This document shows, piece after piece, positions 19,218 through 26,521 of a stretch of 64,000 nucleotides of DNA. The translations under genes and the position numbers were made by a program. A model generated the notes under the pieces. That model did no database searches. It saw only the letters and a list, made by a program, of their open reading frames with translations, and was not told the DNA's origin. Source of the DNA: Thermoflexus sp. (GTDB lineage Bacteria > Chloroflexota > Anaerolineae > Aggregatilineales > Aggregatilineaceae); the NCBI GenBank assembly GCA_020724465.1, contig DYGX01000003.1:62001-126000 (forward strand), in the 5' to 3' direction. The first letter of the stretch is position 1. Each line of letters starts with the position of its first letter.

Positions 19218-21113
19218 ATGATGATGACGCGACGGATGTTGACAATTGCCGGTCTGGTTCTGCTGCTGGGCGGCGTGGCGTTCTGGGCGCTGGCTGCGGG
19301 GCCAGGGCTGCCGCGCACGGCGGCGTCTCCGCCCCTGCAAGACGAGGCGACACCAGCTCCAGAGGAAATGCCGACCGAAGAGCCTTCGTCCACGCCGGAG
19401 CCACCGACCGCAACACCAACCGAAACGCCGCTCCCCAGCCCAACTTTCACCCTCTACGCACCGACCCGCGTCCCGCCTACGCCCGTGCCGCAGACTCCCA
19501 CCACCGCCGCCCCGGTGCGTGTCACCGAATCGGCGCTGGCACGCATCCAGGCAACGCGCACCCTGCGGGTGGGAACATACTTCAACGCAGCGCCGTTCGC
19601 GTGGCTCAACGAGCACGGCGAGATCGCCGGGTACGAAGCGGACGTGATGCGCGCGCTGGCGATCGAGTTGGGCCTCGAAGTCGAGTACGTGCAGGTCACG
19701 CGCCAGAACGACGCCGAAACGTTACTGCGCGGCGACGTCGATTTGCTCATGGGGCAGCAGACGCTGAGCCGCGACCGCGAGACGATCTTCGACTTCACGC
19801 ATCCCTATTACCTCAACGAGCATCGCATGGTGATCCGCCAGGGTGAGCCGTACGCCAGCCTGGCGCAGCTTGCCGGGCACGCCGTGTCGGTTGAGATCGG
19901 CAGCCGCAGCGAGCGCGCCCTGCGTCATTGGGCCGCGACTAACGGCGTCGAGTTCAACATCATCCCCTACATGAGCGAGCGCGAGGCACTCGACGCGCTG
20001 GCCAACGGTGAAGTGGATGGGATGGTCGGCCTGCTGGACAGCCTGCGCCGCGCCGGGCGCCAGCAGATGAGCCTGGTCAACGAGCCGGTGATGGTGGAAC
20101 CCTACGCCTTCGTTATTCGCCGGGGCGACCCGCACTTTCTCAACGTGCTGAACCGCTCTCTCCAGCGCCTGAAAGCCAGCGGCCGCCTGGAAGAAATCTA
20201 CCGCGAGTGGTTCGGCAACGAGCCGATGGACTTCGTGACGCTCGTCCCGGTCTACGACGACCTGTACGAGGACACCCGCGGCGTGGACGACTTCCCGGCG
20301 GAGCTGGTCACCCCGGCCAGCCCGGTCCGTGCCCGGCTGGAAAGCGGACGGCCGTTGCGGGTGGCGGGTGTCGCCTCAGACGGCCAGGACGCTCCGGCGA
20401 TCGTGCGCCTGATGAACGCCTTTAACCGCGCGCTGGTCGAGGAAATGGCGCGGCGCTGGGGTGTGCCGGTCGCGTATGTGCCCGACTCGGTCGCCGATCC
20501 CGAAGCGGCGGTGGCCAGCGGGGCCGCCGACCTGGCGGTGGGGATCTATCCGCGCTGGGGCAGCGACCACACCACCGACTATTCCCTGCCGTACCTCATG
20601 CATGGCGACCGCCTGCTGGTGCCCGCCAACTCGCGTCTATCCGGCTTCCGGGACATGCTGGGCACGAACTGGATCATCGGCTACTTCGCCGACGACCCCG
20701 ACGGCGAAGCGCAGATCAAGAAATACGCCGAGTTCTTCAACGTCGGGCAAAACCTGCGCACCTTCCAGATCAACCGCGAGTCTGACGCGATTTACACCAT
20801 GACCGTCGAGAACAACATCTCGGCGATCTTCGGCGACAGCCTGCGCCTGCACGCGCTGATGCGCGAGGGGAATGCAGCGAGCGTCAAGCTGCTCGATGAC
20901 GTCTTCGACTTGCAGCCGGTAGTGTTCGCCCTGCCCCAGGGCGACTCGGACTTTCGCGTGATGGTCAACACCGCTCTGCAAGACATCGCGCGCGAAGGGC
21001 TGTTCCAGACTCTGCGCCAGACTCACCTGGACCTGGGCGAGCCGGTCACGATCCCGGTCTGGCCGTCGTACAGCGCGATGCGGCCGGCTGCGCTTTCCGC
21101 CGCGCAGGGATAG
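19218..21113 (+). CDS. double-domain family-3 extracellular solute-binding protein
   Basis: This 631-residue exported protein has an N-terminal hydrophobic segment (about 8-27), a Pro/Thr/Glu-rich spacer (about 38-100) and two SBP_bac_3-like domains in tandem. The first (about 105-335) is well preserved: TLRVGTYFNAAPFAWLNEHG, IAGYEADVMRALA, DLLMGQQTLSRDRE and the ending EEIYREWFGNEP. The second (about 370-620) starts at PLRVAGVASDGQ and is more divergent. Such proteins bind amino acids or other small ligands. No permease or ATPase is nearby, so it could be a sensor-like or stray binding protein. It follows nadD by 7 nt, and its stop runs into repeat element A. Confidence 0.82.
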   Translation: MMMTRRMLTIAGLVLLLGGVAFWALAAGPGLPRTAASPPLQDEATPAPEEMPTEEPSSTPEPPTATPTETPLPSPTFTLYAPTRVPPTPVPQTPTTAAPVRVTESALARIQATRTLRVGTYFNAAPFAWLNEHGEIAGYEADVMRALAIELGLEVEYVQVTRQNDAETLLRGDVDLLMGQQTLSRDRETIFDFTHPYYLNEHRMVIRQGEPYASLAQLAGHAVSVEIGSRSERALRHWAATNGVEFNIIPYMSEREALDALANGEVDGMVGLLDSLRRAGRQQMSLVNEPVMVEPYAFVIRRGDPHFLNVLNRSLQRLKASGRLEEIYREWFGNEPMDFVTLVPVYDDLYEDTRGVDDFPAELVTPASPVRARLESGRPLRVAGVASDGQDAPAIVRLMNAFNRALVEEMARRWGVPVAYVPDSVADPEAAVASGAADLAVGIYPRWGSDHTTDYSLPYLMHGDRLLVPANSRLSGFRDMLGTNWIIGYFADDPDGEAQIKKYAEFFNVGQNLRTFQINRESDAIYTMTVENNISAIFGDSLRLHALMREGNAASVKLLDDVFDLQPVVFALPQGDSDFRVMVNTALQDIAREGLFQTLRQTHLDLGEPVTIPVWPSYSAMRPAALSAAQG

Positions 21114-21117
21114 CCAA

Positions 21118-21218
21118 ACAGCGATCGGCATCATTGCAGCGAAGCAGCGAAAGCATTGCTCTCGCTGCCTTTTGCTGTCTTTTGCTGCTCGTCGCCGCTT
21201 TTAGCTGTTCTTCGCTAC
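21118..21218. repeat. 10-nt phased inverted repeat element, copy A
   Basis: The right arm consists of units of exactly 10 nt beginning at 21164, 21174, 21184, 21194 and 21204, all close to GCTGYYTTTT or GCTGTTCTTC. The left arm carries CAGC cores at 21119, 21137 and 21145. The middle makes a 7-bp hairpin (21144-21150 with 21162-21168). It fills the space between two convergent genes, and its last unit overlaps the stop codon of the epimerase-like gene (21215-21217). The same type of element recurs at 32206-32381. Confidence 0.8.
21144..21183 (+). terminator. likely terminator within repeat copy A
   Basis: The hairpin 21144-21168 is followed on the plus strand by CTTTTGCTGTCTTTT (21169-21183). 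This suits ending the nadD/binding-protein transcript. Confidence 0.5.
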
Positions 21219-22162
21219 ACCGGCCGCCGCAGCATATACTGGAACAGCTCCGGCAGATAGCGACGCTGGGGCATATAGGTGAGCAGCGTGTCCTCAAAGC
21301 GCACTGGCCGCACCCCGCAGTAGTCGTAGAGGTTGCCTAACTGCGCCGTGCGGTTGCTGGCGAGGATGTCGAACCACTGCACTGTGGCCGGCCAGCGCGG
21401 GACAATGCGGTTCATCAGAGCCGTCATGGTGCGCAGGGTGTGCGGTGGGATGCTGATGATCGTCCGGTGCGCGCCGGTCACGCGCATTACGGTGCGCAGC
21501 ATTTCGTTGAAGGTCACGTACTCTGCGCCCCCGATCTCGATGGTCGCGTCCACCAGATCGATCGCTTCCAGGCTGTTTTCGATCGCCTTGACGAGATCAA
21601 GCACATAGAGCGGGTGCAGCAGGCTGTCGCCTTTGCCCGGCTGCAAGAACACGAACGGGTTGGTCCGCAGCAGCATGGCGATGCCGTTGACAAAGCGGTC
21701 TTCCGGGCCGAAGATCACGCCGCAGCGCATGATCGTGTAGGCGATGCCGCTGTTGCGGATCAGCGTCTCGACCTGCCCCTTAACCCGGAGCAGCAGATAT
21801 GCCGACGACGGCTCCGCGCCGAGCTGGCTGAGATAGATCAGGCGCCCGATCCGCGCCGAACGCGCCGCCGCGATCACCTGGCGCGTGCCCTGAATGTCAA
21901 TTCGCTCCAGATCGCGGCGCTTGCCCCACCACTGCGCGCTCGCCAGGTGAATGACGGTATGCACGCCCTGCATCGCCAGATGCAGCGCCTCAGAGTCGTG
22001 TAGCTCGGCTTCAGCAACGTCGACGCCTTCCGGCCAAGTCCCGCCGCGCAGGCGGCCTCGCCGCCCGGCCGGCACAGCGACCCGCACCGGCCAGCCCGCC
22101 GCCACAAGCTGGGGGACCAGATGCCGCCCGACCAGACCGGTTGCTCCCGTGATCAGAATCAT
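21215..22162 (-). CDS. NAD(P)-binding epimerase-like (atypical extended SDR) protein
   Basis: This 315-residue Rossmann protein begins MILITGATGLVGRHLVPQLV, giving the G-x-x-G-x-x-G nucleotide site. HTVIHLASAQWWGKRRDLER and IYLSQLGAEPSSAYLLLRVKGQVE follow: the catalytic Tyr is at Y-L-L-L-R-V-K, keeping the Y-x-x-x-K spacing only loosely. It most resembles the NDUFA9/YcfN-like atypical SDRs, which often bind NADP structurally rather than turning over sugars. ATG 22162 has AAGGAG 7 nt upstream; the frame stays open further upstream, antisense to fabF, but that is not coding. It diverges from fabF. Its stop lies in repeat copy A. The substrate is unknown. Confidence 0.82.
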   Translation of the reverse strand: MILITGATGLVGRHLVPQLVAAGWPVRVAVPAGRRGRLRGGTWPEGVDVAEAELHDSEALHLAMQGVHTVIHLASAQWWGKRRDLERIDIQGTRQVIAAARSARIGRLIYLSQLGAEPSSAYLLLRVKGQVETLIRNSGIAYTIMRCGVIFGPEDRFVNGIAMLLRTNPFVFLQPGKGDSLLHPLYVLDLVKAIENSLEAIDLVDATIEIGGAEYVTFNEMLRTVMRVTGAHRTIISIPPHTLRTMTALMNRIVPRWPATVQWFDILASNRTAQLGNLYDYCGVRPVRFEDTLLTYMPQRRYLPELFQYMLRRPV

Positions 22163-22305
22163 GCGTCTGCTCCTTCGGCGCCCGATTATACCACGCGCGC
22201 CATCCCGGCCATGACGGCACCATCTCGCCGCCTGGCACAGCAACCTTTTGCGCGGCAGCGGGTTATACCCTGCGAAGTCCGCCAACCTCAGGCGGCTTGA
22301 GATGG

Positions 22306-22311
22306 TATAAT
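22306..22311 (+). promoter_or_regulatory. extended -10 for fabF-fabH
   Basis: TATAAT preceded by TGG (extended -10) lies 90 nt before the fabF start. There is no clear -35 at 17 nt, which extended -10 promoters tolerate. Confidence 0.5.
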
Positions 22312-22400
22312 TACGCCGCGCGGGAAGCACATCGCCCGGCGGCGCGAACCGGGTGCCGGAACCAACCGGCACATGCTCACGGAATCGGAGGGATTGGCAG

Positions 22401-23645
22401 GTGGAATTCAAACGTGTGGTCGTCACCGGCATGGGGATTATCTGCCCGGTGGGCAACTCGCCCGAAGAGGCCTGGGCCAACGCGGCCAACGGCGTGTCCG
22501 GTGCCGAATACATCCCAGAATTTGAGGAAGCCGGTCTAAAAGTCACCATTGGCGCCCCGGTCAAGAACTTCGATGCGGAGGCGTTCATGGGCCGCCGCGA
22601 GTATCGCCGCACCGACCGCGTGACACACTTTGGACTGTATGCCAGCACCCAGGCGTTTGAGGACTCCGGCATCGATCTGTCGAAAGAAGACCCGTACGAG
22701 TTCGGGGTAGTGATGGGCACGGGCATCGGCGGCATCCAGTCGCTGATCGACGGGATCGTCGGCGTGCTGGAAAAAGGCCCCAACAGCGTCAGCCCCCTGC
22801 TGCTGCCGATGATGCTGCCGGACAGCCCGGCGGGGAAGATCGCGATCGACCTGGGGCTGCGCGGCCCGAACATGTCGATCGCCACGGCCTGCGCGACGGG
22901 CAACAACTGCATCGGCGAGGCGTTCGAGATAATCCGGCGTGGGGCGGCCACGATGATGATGGCGGGTAGCAACGAGGCCGGTATGGTGCAGCTTGCTGTC
23001 GCCAGCCTGGCGAACATGCAGGCGCTCTCGCGGCGCAACCACGACCCGAAAGCAGCCTCGCGCCCCTTTTCTGCCGACCGCGACGGGTTCCTGATCGCCG
23101 AAGGCGCAGCCGCGCTGGTGCTGGAAGAGCTGGAACACGCCAAAGCACGCGGCGCGCGGATCTATGCCGAGGTGACCGGGTACGGCAGCACCTGCGATGC
23201 CTATCACGTCACCGCCCCGCTGGAAAACGGCGAAGGCGCGCAGGAAGCCATGCGCCGCGCGCTGAAAAGCGCCGGGCTGCGACCCGAAGATATTGACTAC
23301 ATCAACGCGCACGGCACCAGCACGCCCCTTAACGACGTCAGTGAGACGCGCGCGATCAAGGCCGTCTTCGGCGAGCATGCCTATCGCGTGCCGATCAGCT
23401 CGACCAAATCCGTCACCGGCCACCTGATGGGGTCGGCGGGCAGCGTCGAGGCCGTGTTCAGCATCCAGGCGATCTGCCACCAGTTCATCCCGCCCACCAT
23501 CAACCTGGACGTGCCCGATCCCGAATGTGACCTGAACTACACGCCGCACGTCGGCGTGCCGGCGGAGATCACGCATGTGATGTCGAACTCGTTTGGCTTC
23601 GGCGGTCACAACGCGGTGCTGATCTTTAGCAAGTACACAGACTAA
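22401..23645 (+). CDS. fabF: beta-ketoacyl-ACP synthase II
   Basis: This 414-residue condensing enzyme elongates acyl-ACP with malonyl-ACP in fatty-acid synthesis. The catalytic triad is readable: Cys164 in ATACATGNN, His304 in NAHGTSTPLND and His341 in KSVTGHLMGSAG, with Lys336. I start at GTG 22401 (V-E-F-K-R-V-V-V-T-G-M-G), since GGAGGG lies 8 nt upstream; an upstream ATG at 22353 would add 16 residues unlike the family and ignore this SD. The fabH start directly abuts the stop (TAA then ATG). Other fab genes such as acpP, fabD and fabG are not in the window. Confidence 0.97.
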   Translation: MEFKRVVVTGMGIICPVGNSPEEAWANAANGVSGAEYIPEFEEAGLKVTIGAPVKNFDAEAFMGRREYRRTDRVTHFGLYASTQAFEDSGIDLSKEDPYEFGVVMGTGIGGIQSLIDGIVGVLEKGPNSVSPLLLPMMLPDSPAGKIAIDLGLRGPNMSIATACATGNNCIGEAFEIIRRGAATMMMAGSNEAGMVQLAVASLANMQALSRRNHDPKAASRPFSADRDGFLIAEGAAALVLEELEHAKARGARIYAEVTGYGSTCDAYHVTAPLENGEGAQEAMRRALKSAGLRPEDIDYINAHGTSTPLNDVSETRAIKAVFGEHAYRVPISSTKSVTGHLMGSAGSVEAVFSIQAICHQFIPPTINLDVPDPECDLNYTPHVGVPAEITHVMSNSFGFGGHNAVLIFSKYTD

Positions 23646-24935
23646 ATGGCCGAGCAAGGATCGCAAACCCGCCCGCTACACCGCAGCCGGCTGGCCGCTG
23701 CCAACCGCCCGCGCGCGCTGCGCTATGCCCACATCGTCGGCTGGGGCATGGAAGTGCCGTCGCAGGTGCTGACCAATTCGGACCTGGAAGCCATTGTCGA
23801 CACCAACGACGAGTGGATCACAACACGGACGGGCATCAAAGAGCGGCGCATCGCCGAGCAGCGCGAGACGACGACCAGCCTCGCCACCCGCGCCGCCCAA
23901 AAGGCGCTCGACGTGGCGGATATGCTTCCGAGCGCCATCGATCTAATTATCGTCGCCACCGCCACGCCGGAGTACATTTTCCCCAGCACGGCCAGCATGG
24001 TGCAGGATTACCTCGGCGCCACCAACGCCGGGGCGTTCGACCTGAGCGCGGCGTGCTCCGGCTTTGTCTACGCGCTCGACATGGCCGCCAGCAAAATCCG
24101 CACCGGCGAGATCGACACCGCAGTCGTAATCGGGGCAGAGACGCTCAGCCGGGTGGTCGACTGGGCGGACCGGGGGACGTGCATCCTGTTCGGCGACGGC
24201 GCCGGCGCGGTCGTGCTGCAGGGCAGCGACATCCCCGGCGGGATCCTCAGCAGCGTGCTGCGCTCGGACGGCTCGGGATGGGATATGCTCACCCTGCCAA
24301 CCGTCAGCAGCCGCGACACCTACCTGCAAGACGGCAAGCACGAGATGCACCGCATCTATATGGATGGCAAGGGTGTGTTCCGTTTCGCCACCCGGATCAT
24401 CGGGGACAGCATCAAGGCGGCGCTGGAACAGGTCGGCCTGACGCCCGACGATCTGACGCTGGTCATCCCGCACCAGGCCAACCAGCGGATCATCGAATAC
24501 GCCGCGAAGTCCTTGAAGATTCCTGAGGAGCGTGTCTACAGCAATATCGCACGCTACGGCAACACTTCGGCGGCCTCGATCCCGCTGGCGCTGGCCGAAG
24601 TGGCCGAGCGGGAACTGATCAAACCGGGCGATATTCTGGCGTTTGTCGGGTTTGGCGGCGGTTTGAGCTGGGCCGCGATGATCGTGGAGTGGTCGGCGAT
24701 GCCGGCCCGCACCGCCTACAGCCTGACCTGGGGCCGCCGCCAGGGCGAGTACGCGCTGGCCTGGCTGCGGCGCCCGCTGGTCCGGCTGTGGCGGCGGCTG
24801 ATGCTGCTCACGCCGCCGGCCATCATCCGGCGCCTGCGCCAGCGTGCCGGGTTGGCCGCCGAAGACACCATCGAAACAGAACCGCCCCGCAGCCGGCCCG
24901 CCCAGGAAGACACCCCGCCCGACAGCGCGTCCTGA
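23646..24935 (+). CDS. fabH: beta-ketoacyl-ACP synthase III with long tail
   Basis: This KAS III enzyme starts fatty-acid synthesis by condensing an acyl-CoA with malonyl-ACP. The triad is Cys137 (SAACSGF), His276 (IPHQANQRI) and Asn306 (YGNTSAAS); FGGGLSWA closes the core near residue 343. At 429 residues it is about 100 longer than usual: about 25 extra at the N-terminus, and a tail from about 352 to 429. The tail is rich in Arg, with two hydrophobic/basic stretches (LAWLRRPLVRLWRRLMLLTP and PAIIRRLRQRAG), then a polar acidic end. This could bind membrane or acidic partners. It abuts fabF with no gap, so the two are co-transcribed. Confidence 0.95.
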   Translation: MAEQGSQTRPLHRSRLAAANRPRALRYAHIVGWGMEVPSQVLTNSDLEAIVDTNDEWITTRTGIKERRIAEQRETTTSLATRAAQKALDVADMLPSAIDLIIVATATPEYIFPSTASMVQDYLGATNAGAFDLSAACSGFVYALDMAASKIRTGEIDTAVVIGAETLSRVVDWADRGTCILFGDGAGAVVLQGSDIPGGILSSVLRSDGSGWDMLTLPTVSSRDTYLQDGKHEMHRIYMDGKGVFRFATRIIGDSIKAALEQVGLTPDDLTLVIPHQANQRIIEYAAKSLKIPEERVYSNIARYGNTSAASIPLALAEVAERELIKPGDILAFVGFGGGLSWAAMIVEWSAMPARTAYSLTWGRRQGEYALAWLRRPLVRLWRRLMLLTPPAIIRRLRQRAGLAAEDTIETEPPRSRPAQEDTPPDSAS

Positions 24936-24965
24936 CAGGCGGCGCGATTCGCCCGCCAGACAGGC

Positions 24966-25625
24966 TCAGGGCAGCGTGACGGGGAACTCGATCAGACAGC
25001 GGGTGCCGAAGTCGGCCAGCGGCTGATTGCGCGCGATATATTCGGCACAGCGGGGCACGTCGGGGGCATCGGGATGGCGCGTGTAGCCGTCGCCCGCGAA
25101 CAGCGCGTTGACATTCAGCTCGTCGCGCAAGAACGCGCGCACGGCGGTGGCCTCGCCCCCGGCCACCAGCGCCTCGTCGTAGCTCAGCCGGCATAGCTCT
25201 GGCGCGGCACGTGCAATCCGCCCGGCCCACTCTGGATAGACCTCCCCCGCCAGCGCAAGCAGATTGTCCCAGGTGGCCAGCACCAGGGTGGCCGACGGAA
25301 TCAGCGCCAGCTTGAAGCGCGTTCCGCGCGCGACCAGGCGCACAATGAGATTCTCGTCGTAGCCGATGTGGCGCAGGATGTCGGCGCCGCCCAGGCCAAC
25401 CAGCCCGGACAGTCCCTCGCCGTCCAGCAAGAAGACGAGCCGCCGGCCTGGATCATCGCTCAGCCGCTCGAAGCTCGCCGCGTCCGTGCCGCGCAGGATG
25501 CGCCCGGCGAAGCCGTTCGCCGGGGCCGGATGGCTCAGGCCGCGCCCAAACGCCTGGGCAAACACGCGGGCGAACCCGCCGAACTGCGCCTCGCCGTCGC
25601 CATGATATTCGATCTCAAGTCTCAT
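24966..25625 (-). CDS. conserved hypothetical protein, 219 aa
   Basis: I do not recognise this protein. It starts at ATG 25625 (MRLEIEYHGDGEAQFGGFAR) with a G-rich region upstream; a longer frame to 25703 has no support. It has no signal peptide or clear membrane helix. Its middle has hydrophobic strands (FKLALIPSATLVLATW), a Gly-rich stretch (LDGEGLSGLVGLGGADIL) and scattered acidic residues. It looks like a soluble alpha/beta protein. Codon use and base composition look like those of its neighbours, which supports it being real. It converges with fabH with a gap of 30 nt and stands alone on its strand. Confidence 0.6.
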   Translation of the reverse strand: MRLEIEYHGDGEAQFGGFARVFAQAFGRGLSHPAPANGFAGRILRGTDAASFERLSDDPGRRLVFLLDGEGLSGLVGLGGADILRHIGYDENLIVRLVARGTRFKLALIPSATLVLATWDNLLALAGEVYPEWAGRIARAAPELCRLSYDEALVAGGEATAVRAFLRDELNVNALFAGDGYTRHPDAPDVPRCAEYIARNQPLADFGTRCLIEFPVTLP

Positions 25626-25936
25626 TCGCCGCGCCCCACCCCGGTCATCCCCGGCATCTTCGCCCCATAGTCCATCCAGCCCGCAGAATGGGCCTGGCTG
25701 CAAAACGGGATTATCATACCATGCAGAGCCGCGATTTCACCTGTCCCCTGGTTGCACCACCCCGGCGCCCGAAGACTGCCGTCGAAAACAGCCAGACTCA
25801 TGTTGCGCGGCGTCGTTCCATAGGTTACGTTCTTATGAGGGGTTGTGAACTCCGCGCGCTGCCGCGCCATTGGGCGGGCGCACAGAGATCGCCGCCCCGC
25901 AGAAAGCAAGCGGGGGGGGAATGGCAAGACACGGGT
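25626..25936. other. intergenic stretch without a gene
   Basis: This 311-bp region lies between two diverging unknown genes. The minus strand has an AT-rich patch at about 25708-25722 (TATGATAAT) that could be the -10 of the 219-aa gene. Plus-strand AT-rich sequence around 25818-25845 could hold the other promoter. I see no RNA gene or repeat. Confidence 0.4.
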
Positions 25937-26506
25937 ATGGCGCATTTCATGAAGTACTGGAAGTGGCCGACCGTCCAGCCGCGCTATGAGGAGATAATCC
26001 CCACACTGCGCCACATGGGCAGCCGCCAGTTCAGTCGAGCCGCACCAGGAGACGTCATCTGGATGGTGACCGTCCAACCGGTCACGGATGTGCTCTTTCT
26101 CGTCGGCAAGCTGACGATCGGCTGGCTGGGCGACCGGGATGAAGCCATGCAGCGGCTGGGCGTGCCCTGGCTGTGGGACGCGCCGTTGCATGTGATCGCG
26201 CGCGAAGTGATGGACGGCAGCGGGCACGGCGAGCCGTTCAAGGAGATCAGCCTGCGCGACGTGTGCGCCGGCCTGCGCTTCATCAGCCCCGGCGGCAAAG
26301 ACCGCCTGCGCGCAAGCGCCGGGCGGGTCCATCCCACGCAGCTTCAGACGATGCGCCAGCTTACCGATGCCAGCGCGCGCCTGCTGGAGCAGCTCTGGCA
26401 GGCAGCGCCGGCCGGTCGCGCGGATCCGGCCGGCGGCCAGGCAGCCGCGCCGTCCCCTCGAATGCGCAATGAGTCGCCGCAGAACACGCTTCAGCGCGCG
26501 CGGTAA
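25937..26506 (+). CDS. hypothetical protein, possibly PUA/EVE-like fold
   Basis: This 189-residue protein starts at ATG 25937 (M-A-H-F-M-K-Y-W-K-W); another ATG lies four codons later. The segment P-G-D-V-I-W-M-V-T followed by V-L-F-L-V-G-K-L-T-I-G-W-L resembles the core of ASCH/EVE/PUA-type domains that bind modified bases or RNA, but the match is by eye and weak. KEISLRDVCAGLRFISPGGKDRL may be the late part of such a domain. The last 40 residues are low complexity (Ala, Pro, Gly). It precedes the large permease gene by 15 nt and may be co-transcribed with it. The function is unknown. Confidence 0.6.
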   Translation: MAHFMKYWKWPTVQPRYEEIIPTLRHMGSRQFSRAAPGDVIWMVTVQPVTDVLFLVGKLTIGWLGDRDEAMQRLGVPWLWDAPLHVIAREVMDGSGHGEPFKEISLRDVCAGLRFISPGGKDRLRASAGRVHPTQLQTMRQLTDASARLLEQLWQAAPAGRADPAGGQAAAPSPRMRNESPQNTLQRAR

Positions 26507-26521
26507 GGCACGAAACACCGA

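Noticed and set aside
22163-23143. Upstream extension of the epimerase-like frame antisense to fabF
   Set aside because: The true start at 22162 has AAGGAG and begins at the nucleotide-binding motif. The extension overlaps fabF on the other strand and lacks family features.
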